NCBI RefSeq assembly: GCF_950101795.1
Contig: NZ_CATNLZ010000008.1
Coordinates: 1-64,000, forward strand
Reading direction: 5' to 3'
Length of the DNA: 64,000 nucleotides
Source of the DNA: Nocardioides sp. T2.26MG-1
GTDB lineage: Bacteria > Actinomycetota > Actinomycetes > Propionibacteriales > Nocardioidaceae
A program made the position numbers and the translations under genes. Shown here in pieces: positions 34,076 through 43,204 of the stretch. Numbering within the stretch: the first letter of the stretch is position 1; the number at the start of each line of letters is the position of its first letter. Under the pieces are notes generated by a model that ran no database searches, was not told the origin of the DNA, and saw only the letters and a list, made by a program, of their open reading frames with translations.

Positions 34076-36583
34076 ATGGCACTGACAGCACCTCTGCCGC
34101 TGTTGCCCGCAGAAGGCGAGCAGGTCTTCGCCTCCGCGTGCACCCCCAACTGCTGGATGAACTGCCGCCTCTACGCGCACGTGCGAGACGGCAAGCTCGT
34201 CGAGACCACCGCGGCACCGTTCCCCGACTCCCGCTACAACCGTATTTGCCTGCGCGGGCTGAGCCACCCGCAGCGGGTATACGGCACCGACCGCATCACG
34301 ACGCCGCTGCGCCGGGCCGGGAAGCGTGGGGAGAACCTGTGGGAGGAGATCTCTTGGGAGGAGGCGCTCGACGAGATCGCGGCCAAGCTCACCGGCGTGC
34401 GCGAGCGCTATGGTGACAAGGCGGTCTGCTTCGCGCCGCTGTCCGGGAGTTATGCACTCATCAACGGGGCGCTTGCCGGTGCGGCGCACCGCATGGCCAA
34501 CGTGCTGGGGGCGACCCTCGCGGCCGACTCGATCGACCTCGGCCTAGCCACCGGCGAGACTCAGGTGGCGGCCAACCTGGCCAGCGGCATGGCCGCCTGG
34601 ATGCTAGCCCATCAGCCCGAGGACATCGCCAATGCCCGGACCATCATCGCGTGGGGCACCAACGTCACCGAGTCCCAGGTGCACAACTGGCACTTCTTCG
34701 CCGACGCCCTCGACAACGGTGCCAAGCTCATCGTGATCGATCCACGGTTCTCCGAGGCAGCCAGCAAGGCCGACATCTGGGTGCGGCCTCGACCGGGGTC
34801 GGACAGCGCCCTGGCCATGTCGATGGTCAACACCGTCATCGAGGAACGGCTCTACGATGAGACCTACCTGCGCGCGCACACGGTGGCGACCTACCTGGTG
34901 CGTGAGGACAACGGGCTGTTCCTGCGGGCCAGCGACTTGGACCCGACCGCGGAACCCGTTGTGCTCGCCCTTGACCCGAGCACCGGTGTGCCCGTCCCGG
35001 CCGACCCCAACACGGCGACGACGGCGATCTTCGGCACCTACCAGGTACAGACGCCCCAGGGGGCGGTCACGGTTCGGCCCGCCTTCCAGCTCCTTGCCGA
35101 CGCCGCAGCCGAGCACAGCCCGGAGGCGATGTGGGACGTCACCGACGTCGAGCCCGCGCTTGTGCGTGAGGTCGCCCGCCGCTACGCCACCGCCGGGCCG
35201 TCGTTCATCTACTCCGGCATGGGTATCGACCGCTGGGACAACGCCGACCTAGTCGGCCGCGGCATCGCCACGCTGGGTGTCATCAGCGGGCAGATCGGCA
35301 AGCCGGGGGCCACACCGTTCGGCTCGCTGATGGGCGGAACCGCGATTAGCATCATCTTCACCCCCGGGGTGCTCGATGAGTGGACCATGCCGACCGGCAA
35401 CCACACGGCCAAGCTCAACTACCTGTTGCTCTACGACGCCGTCGCCAAGGGGGTAACCCAGCAGTGGGTCCCCGCCGACCCCAGCAACCCCTTCGCCGGG
35501 CCACGGTCGAGCACACCTGAACCGGTGGACTGGCCCGTCAAGGCGCTCATTTTCAACTGCTCGAACTTCGTGAGCAACTTCCCCAACCAGAACCGCATCC
35601 GAAACGAGATGCTCTCGGAGGAGAACGTCGAGCTGGTCGTCAGCATGGAGATGGTCATGAACGACACGGCGCGGATGGCCGACATCGTGCTGCCGGTGAC
35701 GAGCTGGTTCGAGAACGACGACCTCTGCGCAGGCATGCACCCCTTCCTCATGCGTCAGCAGAAGGCCATCGCCAACGTCGGACAGGCCCGCTCGGACTAC
35801 GAGATCTTCGGCGCGCTGGCCCAGCGGCTCGGCGTCGGTCAATACTTCTCCGAGAGCCCGACGGTGTGGATCGACCGGATCGTCGACAACATTGCCACGG
35901 CTCTGCAGCGGCCCGAGGTCGCCGAAGAGTTCCGCCGCGACGGCGTCGCCCGGCTCTTTGACTCTGGCTACATCCCGTTGAGCGACGGCGGGTTCATGAC
36001 TCCCTCGGGGAAGGCGGAGTTCTACGCCGAGGGAGTCATCGTCAACTACCCCGAGTCCATGCCCTCATTGCGGATCCCGGTGACCCACGGCGTCGACCCG
36101 CTGCCGCACTTCGAGCCGCCTTTCGAAGCGTGGCGGGACAACCCGAAGTTCGCCAAGTACCCGTTGGTGCTCAATCAGCGACACTCTCGGTTCCGGGTAC
36201 ACAGCACCTACTACGAGGTGCCCGTCCTGCGCGAGATGGACCCCGAGCCGTTGGTCGAGCTCAACGATCGCGAGATGGCCGCCCGGGGCCTGGTCGACGG
36301 CGACGTGGTCAAGGTGTTCAACGACCGGGGCGAGGCTTACCTCAAGGTGCGCACCAACAACGCGTTCCCCGACTCCACGTGCAACATCAACAAGGGCTGG
36401 CAACGTCACCAATTCCTCGCCGGCGGTTACCAGGAGCTGACCCACGAACAGGCCAACGTCCGCCACTACAGCTGCTCGTTCTTCGATGTCCTGGTCGAGG
36501 CGGTCAAGGCCGACGCGGCCGCCATCCCGGTCATGCCAGAAGCCCAGCGGCGCGGCGCCCCGACCCTCGTGAAGGAGAAGTGA
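34076..36583 (+). CDS. molybdopterin oxidoreductase catalytic subunit (DMSO reductase family)
   Basis: An 835-residue bis-MGD molybdoenzyme. An N-terminal [4Fe-4S] site is formed by C22, C26, C30 and C58 (ACTPNCWMNC and ICLRG). Later segments include WGTNVTESQ, the VVSMEMVMNDTARMADIVLPVTSWFEND cofactor-binding region and a C-terminal molybdopterin dinucleotide-binding domain. There is no twin-arginine signal, although most relatives that work with an NrfD anchor are exported. GGAG 8 bases before the ATG supports this start. The substrate is not readable; sulfur, selenium or arsenic oxyanions, sulfoxides or hydrocarbons are all possible in this family. Confidence 0.88.
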   Translation: MALTAPLPLLPAEGEQVFASACTPNCWMNCRLYAHVRDGKLVETTAAPFPDSRYNRICLRGLSHPQRVYGTDRITTPLRRAGKRGENLWEEISWEEALDEIAAKLTGVRERYGDKAVCFAPLSGSYALINGALAGAAHRMANVLGATLAADSIDLGLATGETQVAANLASGMAAWMLAHQPEDIANARTIIAWGTNVTESQVHNWHFFADALDNGAKLIVIDPRFSEAASKADIWVRPRPGSDSALAMSMVNTVIEERLYDETYLRAHTVATYLVREDNGLFLRASDLDPTAEPVVLALDPSTGVPVPADPNTATTAIFGTYQVQTPQGAVTVRPAFQLLADAAAEHSPEAMWDVTDVEPALVREVARRYATAGPSFIYSGMGIDRWDNADLVGRGIATLGVISGQIGKPGATPFGSLMGGTAISIIFTPGVLDEWTMPTGNHTAKLNYLLLYDAVAKGVTQQWVPADPSNPFAGPRSSTPEPVDWPVKALIFNCSNFVSNFPNQNRIRNEMLSEENVELVVSMEMVMNDTARMADIVLPVTSWFENDDLCAGMHPFLMRQQKAIANVGQARSDYEIFGALAQRLGVGQYFSESPTVWIDRIVDNIATALQRPEVAEEFRRDGVARLFDSGYIPLSDGGFMTPSGKAEFYAEGVIVNYPESMPSLRIPVTHGVDPLPHFEPPFEAWRDNPKFAKYPLVLNQRHSRFRVHSTYYEVPVLREMDPEPLVELNDREMAARGLVDGDVVKVFNDRGEAYLKVRTNNAFPDSTCNINKGWQRHQFLAGGYQELTHEQANVRHYSCSFFDVLVEAVKADAAAIPVMPEAQRRGAPTLVKEK

Positions 36584-36585
36584 CG

Positions 36586-37314
36586 ATGTCCAAGGCGAAG
36601 ACCCAGAATGGGGCACGGCCCCGCCGGTGGGGCATGGTGATCGACCTCAACCGCTGCATCGGATGCCAGACGTGTTCGGTGGCCTGCAAGATAAAGAACA
36701 ACCTCCCCGAAGGGACCTGGTGGAACCGGGTGCTCACGGTCGAGGGAGACGAGATCGACCAGGTCGGAGGCACCGTCGAGCACCCCACCCTGTCGTTCCT
36801 GCCCATGGCATGTCAGCACTGTGAGGACCCGGCGTGCCTGCCGGTGTGTCCTACCGGCGCTACCTACAAGCGCGAAGACGGCATTGTCGCGATCCACACT
36901 GAGGACTGCATCGGTTGCCGCTCGTGCATCCAAGCCTGTCCCTACGGGGTTCGTGTCTTCAACGAGAAGCCGGCCAAACGCCCCACCGACCATGCGCTCG
37001 GCTCCTCGGCGGTCACCTCGGGAGTGCGCGGCACAGTCGAGAAGTGTGACTTCTGCATGGACCGCATCGACGCCGGCGCCCTTCCGATGTGCATCGAGAC
37101 GTGCCCTGCGCGGGCACGCTTCGTCGGTGATCTCAACGACCCCGACTCGGAGGTCTCCCGGCTCATCCGCGAGCAGGGCGCCCAACAGCTGCAGCCGGAG
37201 ATGGGCACCAACCCCAGCGTCTACTACATCCCCGTCCAGCGGCGCAACGTGCACCGGACAGGGCTCGACTCGATCGCCGTCGAGCCCAGCACGGTGGCTG
37301 TGGGGCCCTCCTAG
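36586..37314 (+). CDS. 4Fe-4S ferredoxin-type electron-transfer subunit
   Basis: A 242-residue DmsB/PsrB-like subunit with four [4Fe-4S] clusters: C24, C27, C30, C34; C76, C79, C84, C88; C108, C111, C114, C118; C154, C157, C169, C173. It carries electrons between the catalytic subunit and NrfD. Ribosome binding site GAAGGAG lies inside the end of the upstream gene, so the two are coupled. No Tat signal. It completes the operon nrfD, catalytic subunit, FeS subunit. Confidence 0.92.
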   Translation: MSKAKTQNGARPRRWGMVIDLNRCIGCQTCSVACKIKNNLPEGTWWNRVLTVEGDEIDQVGGTVEHPTLSFLPMACQHCEDPACLPVCPTGATYKREDGIVAIHTEDCIGCRSCIQACPYGVRVFNEKPAKRPTDHALGSSAVTSGVRGTVEKCDFCMDRIDAGALPMCIETCPARARFVGDLNDPDSEVSRLIREQGAQQLQPEMGTNPSVYYIPVQRRNVHRTGLDSIAVEPSTVAVGPS

Positions 37315-37456
37315 TGCCGCACCGCCGGGGGGGCAGCTACGGAGTTCTCAGGCGCAAGTCACCTGCCTGTCTGGGGTCGGCGGCAGGTTCGATACGGCAA
37401 GGGCCGGGCGTCCACGCAGTCAGGACCGTTCCCGCCCCTCATCGCTCCGTCCTCCC

Positions 37457-37954
37457 GTGAAGGGGGACACCGTTCGGCCGATCCAGGCGGGACACGACGA
37501 CGCCGCCGACCGGAGGACGGTCGCCGAGGCGCTCGTCCGCCGGCCATGGACAATGCCCGCGGAGGTGACAGTCGGCGGGGCGCGGGCCGCTTTCGCCGAC
37601 GAGCATGTTCACATGCTCCTCCTCACCCGAGGGCCCAGTCTGCTGGGCACGCTGGTGCGCGAGGACCTCGAGGCGGACGTTGACGACGGCGCGCTGGCGC
37701 TGCCGCTTGCGACCCTGACCAACCGCACCGTCGCCCCAGACGTCCCGCTTGAGGACGTGCGCCGGTGGCTGGTAGCCAGAGGCGAGCGGCGGCTCGCTGT
37801 CGTAGAGGAGGACCGGACGCTGCTGGGCTTGTTGTGCCTCAAGCGTCGGCAGACCGGCTTCTGTTCCGACGGGGACGTGGCCGCCAGGGCCGCTGAACGG
37901 CATGCGACCGGCACTCTGTCGCGTGCCGCGCTCCCTCAGGACGCCCTCGCCTGA
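37457..37954 (+). CDS. CBS-domain-like protein
   Basis: A 165-residue protein that looks like a pair of CBS repeats (VAEALVRRPWTMPAEVTVGGARAAFADEHVHMLLL and ...RWLVARGERRLAVVEEDRTLLGLLCLKRR). CBS pairs bind adenosyl ligands and regulate partner proteins. Start uncertain: the GTG at 37457 has no clear ribosome binding site, and ATG 37552 would cut the first repeat. Lies 140 bases after the FeS subunit gene, perhaps in the same transcript. Confidence 0.6.
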   Translation: MKGDTVRPIQAGHDDAADRRTVAEALVRRPWTMPAEVTVGGARAAFADEHVHMLLLTRGPSLLGTLVREDLEADVDDGALALPLATLTNRTVAPDVPLEDVRRWLVARGERRLAVVEEDRTLLGLLCLKRRQTGFCSDGDVAARAAERHATGTLSRAALPQDALA

Positions 37955-37997
37955 ACGTGCTCATCGCCGGCGAACAGCCGGCGGGTGGTTGGTCCAC

Positions 37998-38262
37998 TCA
38001 CCAGGTCGCGGAGAGGCCGCCGTCGACCACGAGGGTCTGTCCGGTCATGAACGCCGACCCGGGACCCGACAGGAAGACGGCGGCGGCCGTCATATCGGCC
38101 GGGACCCCCCAACGTCGGACAGGGGTACGCCGCACGACGCGCTGCTGGAACCGCTCGTCGGAGTGCAGGTCGCTGACCAGGTCGGTTTCCACCCAACCCG
38201 GGCACAAGGTGTTGACGGTGACCCCGCTGCGACCGAGCTCAGCCGCCAGTGAGCTCGAACGC
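37998..38262 (-). pseudogene. short-chain dehydrogenase C-terminal remnant
   Basis: The reading frame begins mid-gene with SSLAAELGRSGVTVNTLCPG and continues to the family end FLSGPGSAFMTGQTLVVDGG. The N-terminal Rossmann half and catalytic Ser-Tyr-Lys are missing; upstream sequence is an unrelated fragment on the other strand. A decayed 3' end of an SDR gene. Confidence 0.75.
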
Positions 38263-38309
38263 GGGATTCGATCTCATTCTCGGCGTCCCGGGTGCGTGGT
38301 CGAGCCCGC

Positions 38310-38540
38310 GGCTGCCGGACGTGCCCACGCTGGCCGCGCAGTACGAAGCCGCAGGCGGCGTCAGCCTCGCCCACTGGGACTTCCACCTGGCGCTGGCGTA
38401 CTACAAGATCGCCGTCGTCTCCGCGGGCATCGACCACCGGATGCGTGCCGCGGGCGACCCTGGCCAGGCTCACGACTCGCCTGGGGACGCGGTGGAACGC
38501 GTACCTGGAGCTTGCCCGCCGAGCACTCGGGCGCCCGTGA
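38310..38540 (+). pseudogene. phosphotransferase (APH-like) C-terminal remnant, frameshifted
   Basis: The segment LPDVPTLAAQYEAAGG, then LAHWDFHLALAYYKIAVVSAGIDHRM matches the C-terminal helices of the aminoglycoside-phosphotransferase-like proteins found with acyl-CoA dehydrogenases. The frame then breaks, and the expected end (AYLELARRALGRP) appears in another frame. No kinase core is present. Assignment from memory of family consensus. Confidence 0.65.
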
Positions 38541-38661
38541 GCATCGACATACCGGCGCGCGACCTGACGCTGTTCGCGCCAGCCAGGCTCAGCGTTGCGC
38601 GGTCTGAGCCGTCGCTTGACGAGCTCCGTCCCCGTCACCTCAACGTTAGAGATGGTTTCAC

Positions 38662-39060
38662 ATGAACAAGTCCACCACCATGGAACGGGTGGCGATCGTG
38701 ACCGGTGCGGACATCGCCCGCCGACTGGCCTCCGACGGACTCGCTGTCGCGGTGGCCGACCGCGACGAGCCGGCGTGTCAGGCCGTGGTCGAGGAGATCG
38801 AGGCGGCAGGCGGTCGGGGCCTGGCGGTCCGCGTCGACGTCAGCGACGAGCAGGCCGTCCAGGACGGCGTCGAGCAGATCGTCACGCAGTTGGGGGAGCC
38901 GACGGTCCTGGTGAACAACGCCGGGATCATCCGAGACAACCTGCTCTTCCGCATGACCGTCGAGGAGTGGGACGCCGTGACCAACATGAAGCACTTCTCG
39001 AGAATCCGCCGTGACCCAGGCATGGACGCAGCGCTCAACGCACGCGAGGAGAAGAGCTGA
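38662..39060 (+). pseudogene. short-chain dehydrogenase with deleted NAD motif and lost C-terminus
   Basis: Begins like FabG (MERVAIVTGA), but the glycine-rich TGxxxGIG loop is gone: VTGA is joined directly to DIARRLASDG, a loss of about 6-7 codons in frame. It continues through LVNNAGIIRDNLLFRMTVEEWDAV, then turns into unrelated sequence before any catalytic Tyr-Lys. So it cannot bind NAD normally or catalyse. The stop overlaps the ATG of the acyl-CoA dehydrogenase, so it may be kept as a translated leader. It could also be called a CDS. Confidence 0.7.
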
Positions 39061-40289
39061 TGGATTTCGGGCTTGACTCACGGACCGAGGAACTCCAGAC
39101 CGAACTGCTTGACTTCATGCGGGTACACGTATATCCGTCCGAGGCCGTGTTCGCCGAGCAGTTGGCGGACCTCGGGAACCGGTGGGCGTGGGACTCGGCG
39201 CCGATCATGGGCGACCTACGCGCCGAGGCCCGCAGGCGCGGACTGTGGAACCTCTTCCTTCCCGGGGACGAAGGCGCCGGACTCACCAATGTGCAGTATG
39301 CCGTGCTAGCCGAGATCTCAGGTCGCAGCCCACACCTTGCACCACCGGCGATGAACTGTGCCGCTCCGGACACCGGCAATATGGAGCTCTTGTCGATGTG
39401 TGGCAACCAGGAGCAGAAGGAGCAGTGGCTTCGACCGCTGCTCGCCGGTGAGATCCGATCGTCGTTCGCGATGACCGAGCCATCGGTCGCTTCCTCCGAC
39501 GCCACCAACATCGCCACCAGCATCGTCCGCGACGGCGACGACTACGTCATCAACGGGCGGAAGTGGTGGATCACGGGCGCGATGAACCCCAACGCGAAGA
39601 TCTTCATTGTGATGGGCAAGACCGACGCGGCCGCCGAGCGGCACCGGCAGCAGTCCATGATCCTCGTCGAGCGAGACACGCCGGGCCTCGAGATCCACCG
39701 CGCCCTGACTGTCCTTGGGTACGACGACCACGATCACGGCGGCCATGCTGAGCTTTCGTTTGACGATGTGCGGGTGCCGGTCGGGAACCTGGTGGGTAGT
39801 GAAGGCGATGGGTTCGCCACGGCTCAGAAGCGCCTGGGGCCCGGCCGAATCCACCACTGCATGCGGTCGATCGGCGTCGCCGAGCGCGCCATCGAGCTTA
39901 TGTGCGCCCGCGCGGACGGCCGCATCGCCTTCGGTAAACCGCTGTCGGATCAAGGCACGGTCCGCGACTGGATCGCCGAGTGCCGACTGCGCGTGGAGCA
40001 GTTGCGGCTGCTGGTCCTCAAGACGGCGTGGTTGATCGACACCGCCGGCGTCAAGGCCTCTCACGCCGAGATCCAAGCCATCAAGGTCGCCACCCCGCTC
40101 ACGGTCGAGTGGATCCTGGACAAGGCGATCCAGGTGCACGGAGCCGGTGGGCTGTCGCAGGACTTTCCCCTCGCTGCGATGTACGCCTCGATCCGGACGC
40201 TCCGATTCGCCGACGGACCAGACGAGGTCCACAAGAACGGGCTCGCCCGAGCAGAGCTCCGCCGTCAAGCGGCTATACGTGCTGGCTAG
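39060..40289 (+). CDS. acyl-CoA dehydrogenase family protein
   Basis: A 409-residue flavoenzyme that introduces the alpha-beta double bond in acyl-CoA esters. Visible segments are SFAMTEPSVASSDATN (FAD contact), VINGRKWWITGAMNP, and IQVHGAGGLSQDFPLAAMYASIRTLRFADGPDEVH near the C-terminus. This C-terminal pattern is that of the ACAD10/11-like group, which usually occurs with an APH-like kinase; here only a remnant of such a kinase is left upstream. Confidence 0.92.
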   Translation: MDFGLDSRTEELQTELLDFMRVHVYPSEAVFAEQLADLGNRWAWDSAPIMGDLRAEARRRGLWNLFLPGDEGAGLTNVQYAVLAEISGRSPHLAPPAMNCAAPDTGNMELLSMCGNQEQKEQWLRPLLAGEIRSSFAMTEPSVASSDATNIATSIVRDGDDYVINGRKWWITGAMNPNAKIFIVMGKTDAAAERHRQQSMILVERDTPGLEIHRALTVLGYDDHDHGGHAELSFDDVRVPVGNLVGSEGDGFATAQKRLGPGRIHHCMRSIGVAERAIELMCARADGRIAFGKPLSDQGTVRDWIAECRLRVEQLRLLVLKTAWLIDTAGVKASHAEIQAIKVATPLTVEWILDKAIQVHGAGGLSQDFPLAAMYASIRTLRFADGPDEVHKNGLARAELRRQAAIRAG

Positions 40290-40432
40290 GCCTGGCTAGG
40301 CCCCGGCATGCAAACCAGACAGTGCCTACCGACGCGAATGTCGCGTGCCGGTTCTGATGGAGGCGACTGGGTCCTCCGGTCCGAGAGTTAGGAGCGAGCG
40401 TCGCCCGGTCGCAATCGTCGCCCGGCCTGTCA

Positions 40433-41599
40433 CTACTGGGCCTTGGCAGGTGTCGGGAGTGACCGGGCGATGATCTCCTTCATGATCTCGGTGGTGCCGG
40501 CATAGATCTGGCTGATCCGCAGGTCGGTCCACGCGCGAGCGATCGGATACTCCTCCATGTAGCCGTAGCCGCCGTGGAGCTGCAGGCACGTGTCAGCGAC
40601 TTGCTGAGCGCGTTCCGAGGCCCAGTACTTCGCCATCGCGGCGGTCGGGATGTCCAGCTGGCCCTTGACGTGCAGGTCGAGACACTCGTCGATGAAGGCG
40701 CGGGTGACGCGGGCCTCGGTGGCGACCTCGGCGAGCTTGAACTTGGTGTTCTGGAATCCGAAGATCGGCTTGCCGAACGCCTCGCGCGTGAGCGTGTACT
40801 GATGCGTCACATCCAGCATCAAGTCCATCGACGCGGCGCAGCTTACGGCGACGATAAGCCGCTCCTGGGGCAGCTGCATCATGAGCTGGATAAAGCCCTG
40901 ACCCTCCTCGGTGCCGAGCAGATTGCCGGCAGGCACGCGTACGTCATCGAAGAACAGCTCGCAGGTGTCCTGGCCCTTCAGGCCGATCTTGTCCAGCACC
41001 CGACCGCGCCGAAAACCCTCGGAGCTGCTCGGCACGATGACCAGTGAGACGCCGGCAGCGGCCTGATCGGGGGTGGTCTTGCAGGCGACCAGCACCATGT
41101 CGGCGTGGTAGCCGTTGGTGATGAATGTCTTGGCGCCGTTGACGACGTAGTCGTCGCCTTCTCGGACTGCCTTGGTCTTGATTCCCTGGAGGTCGGAACC
41201 GGTGCCGGGCTCGGTCATCGCGATGGCGGTCACGACCTCGCCGGAGGCCATCTTGGGCAGCCACTGCTGCTTCTGCTCCTCGGTGCCGTAGTGCAGCAGG
41301 TAGTGCGCGACGATGCCGCTGTGCAGCGCTGCTCCCCAGCTGCTGTCACCGATGCGAGCCTGCTCCTCGATGAGGATCGCCTCGTGGAAGAACGTGCCGC
41401 CGCCCCCGCCGTACTCCTCCGGGATCGACGTACACAACAGGCCCAGCTCGCCGGCGCGGGTCCACAGCTCGCGGTCGACGCGCTTCTGGTCGATGAACCG
41501 CTCGATGTTGGGCTTGATCTCCTTCTCGCAGAACGTGCGGGCGAGCTGGCGGAAGTCGTCGAGATCCTGGGTCATCCAGGGCGAACGGCGGCCGGGCAT
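40433..41599 (-). CDS. acyl-CoA dehydrogenase
   Basis: A 388-residue acyl-CoA dehydrogenase with all usual segments: AIAMTEPGTGSDLQGI, VVNGAKTFITNGYHADM, the QLPQERL stretch, and the C-terminal LHGGYGYMEEYPIARAWTDLRISQIYAGTTEIMKEI, whose Glu before IMKEI is at the place of the catalytic base. ATG at 41599 with CTGGAGGA upstream. Divergent from a TetR gene, with two operator-like palindromes between. Confidence 0.93.
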   Translation of the reverse strand: MPGRRSPWMTQDLDDFRQLARTFCEKEIKPNIERFIDQKRVDRELWTRAGELGLLCTSIPEEYGGGGGTFFHEAILIEEQARIGDSSWGAALHSGIVAHYLLHYGTEEQKQQWLPKMASGEVVTAIAMTEPGTGSDLQGIKTKAVREGDDYVVNGAKTFITNGYHADMVLVACKTTPDQAAAGVSLVIVPSSSEGFRRGRVLDKIGLKGQDTCELFFDDVRVPAGNLLGTEEGQGFIQLMMQLPQERLIVAVSCAASMDLMLDVTHQYTLTREAFGKPIFGFQNTKFKLAEVATEARVTRAFIDECLDLHVKGQLDIPTAAMAKYWASERAQQVADTCLQLHGGYGYMEEYPIARAWTDLRISQIYAGTTEIMKEIIARSLPTPAKAQ

Positions 41600-41624
41600 G
41601 GGTCCTCCAGAGCTAGTGGGTACC

Positions 41625-41666
41625 GGGTACAACCTGTACCGCAGGCTACGGGTACGTCCTGTACCC
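41625..41666. promoter_or_regulatory. two tandem palindromic operators between acyl-CoA dehydrogenase and TetR
   Basis: GGGTAC-AACCT-GTACCG (41625-41641) and GGGTAC-GTCCT-GTACCC (41650-41666) share the same 5-base spacer pattern with centres 25 bp apart. The second overlaps the expected -35 position of the TetR gene, whose -10 is TAGGTT at 41684-41689. The first faces the acyl-CoA dehydrogenase promoter. Confidence 0.75.
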
Positions 41667-41695
41667 GCGCCAGCCCTGTGGGTTAGGTTGCGGTC

Positions 41696-42367
41696 GTGGA
41701 TCTCGCGAGGTGGGTGGACACGGCCGTGGTGCGCCGGTCCACTGCGCACGACTCCCATCGAGCTCCGCGGCGCGAACAGATAGTGGTGGCGGCGGCTGAC
41801 GCGATCGAGGAGTACGGCGCCGGGGTCGGCACCGCTCAGATCGCCGAACGCGCGGGCGTGGCGCGGCCCCACGTCTACCGCCACTTCGACAGCAAAGAGG
41901 ATCTCGCCGGCGAGGTGCTGCGGTTCGCGGCGGACCAGCTCATCGACGCCGTTCGGCCCGCGATGCAGGTCAGTGGCACCGCCCCTGCCATCATCCGGGG
42001 TGTGATCGGGGCTGCACTCGGGTGGGCGGCCGAGCATCCGAACCTCTATCGCTTCATGGCAGTGCGCCAGCAGAACAAGGAGACGCATCGGGCCAGGCTG
42101 GGGCGCACGCGGTTCCTGGGGGAGGTGGTGGCCGCCGCGTCGGCGTACCTGCGCACCCCCGAGGTCGAGGTCGACCTTCCGGACGGGGTCATGGCCGGGC
42201 TGATGGGTATGGTCGATGCCGGGATCATCTGGTGGCTCGACCACCACGACGAGTCGCAGGACGAGGTCGTTGCGCGGATCGCGCACCAGGTGTGGTTGAT
42301 TCTGCGCGATCTCGCTGACAGCGTCGGGCTCGGCATCGACGATCACAGTTACTTGAGTGTCCGATGA
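41696..42367 (+). CDS. TetR-family transcriptional regulator
   Basis: A 223-residue regulator. Helix-turn-helix: TAQIAERAGVARPHVYRHFDSKEDLAGE (about residues 45-72). The GTG start is 6 bases after TAGGTT, a leaderless arrangement. It probably controls itself and the divergent acyl-CoA dehydrogenase through the palindromes at 41625-41666. Its last 28 codons are duplicated at 62038-62121. Confidence 0.9.
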   Translation: MDLARWVDTAVVRRSTAHDSHRAPRREQIVVAAADAIEEYGAGVGTAQIAERAGVARPHVYRHFDSKEDLAGEVLRFAADQLIDAVRPAMQVSGTAPAIIRGVIGAALGWAAEHPNLYRFMAVRQQNKETHRARLGRTRFLGEVVAAASAYLRTPEVEVDLPDGVMAGLMGMVDAGIIWWLDHHDESQDEVVARIAHQVWLILRDLADSVGLGIDDHSYLSVR

Positions 42368-42431
42368 GGACCGCTCCAGTGTGTGGACGGCGCGCACCGT
42401 GCGCAGCCGCGTGGGTAGAGGAGGCCGAAGC

Positions 42432-43193
42432 ATGGACGTCGAAGTCGGGAAGGCCGACGACCGCCTGGCGGCGGCGATGACGCCGACGGCGGGACCGCAC
42501 CTCGAGGCGACCTTCTTCCTCGATCATGACAGCGCTGCGGTGCGCGACTTCACCGAGCAGGTGGTTCCCGGCGCATCGAGCCCGCGTGAGCGAGCGTCCC
42601 TGCTGTTCGCTGCGGTCCGGGACAGGGTCTGGTACGACCCCTACTCGGTGTCCCGAGACCCTGCGCACTACCGGGCCAGCTACGTGCTCGAGGCGGGCCG
42701 CGCCTACTGCGTTCCCAAGGCGGTGCTGCTGACCGCGGTGCTGCGGGCCGTGGGCATCCCTGCCCGGCTGGGCTTCGCCGACGTCCGCAACCACCTCCAG
42801 ACCGACACCTTGCGGGCCGTCATGGGTGGCACGGACCTGTTCGTGTACCACGGGTACTGCAGCGTCCACCTCGACGGCCGATGGTTGAAGGCGACGCCGG
42901 CCTTCAATGTCGAGCTGTGCGAGCGCTTCGACGTGCCCCCGGTGGACTTCGACGGACAGAGCGACGCGCTCATGCACGCCTTCACCTCCGACGGCACCCG
43001 GCACATGGAGTACGTGCGGGACCACGGCAGCTTCGACGACCTCCCGTTGGACCGGATCCTGACGGCCCTCGACCAGACCTACGGCCGCATGGCCCCCGGC
43101 GTCGGGGTTGCCGACGACGCCTTCATTGCTCCTGCCGACACCGGGGAGGCCACCGAGCATGCACCCGTGGACCCGTCAGGGAGCTCGGACTGA
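42432..43193 (+). CDS. transglutaminase-like cysteine protein, copy 1
   Basis: A 253-residue transglutaminase-core protein. The catalytic Cys is in RAYCVPKAVLLTAVLRAVGIPARLGF, and the His in FVYHGYCSVHLDGRW. Where the third residue (Asp) normally stands the sequence reads KATPAFN, so the triad is incomplete or atypical; both copies share this. Enzymes of the fold cleave or link amide or ester bonds. No signal peptide. Good ribosome binding site (AGAGGAGG). Co-located with AraC and CYP153 genes, which is the only clue to its role. Confidence 0.85.
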   Translation: MDVEVGKADDRLAAAMTPTAGPHLEATFFLDHDSAAVRDFTEQVVPGASSPRERASLLFAAVRDRVWYDPYSVSRDPAHYRASYVLEAGRAYCVPKAVLLTAVLRAVGIPARLGFADVRNHLQTDTLRAVMGGTDLFVYHGYCSVHLDGRWLKATPAFNVELCERFDVPPVDFDGQSDALMHAFTSDGTRHMEYVRDHGSFDDLPLDRILTALDQTYGRMAPGVGVADDAFIAPADTGEATEHAPVDPSGSSD

Positions 43194-43204
43194 GCACTCT
43201 CGCC

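Noticed and set aside
36586-37314. Four-cluster ferredoxin subunit as the CYP153 electron donor
   Set aside because: Its 16-cysteine pattern is that of molybdoenzyme subunits and it is coupled to the catalytic subunit gene; CYP153 uses a 2Fe-2S ferredoxin, here the frameshifted gene at 44337.
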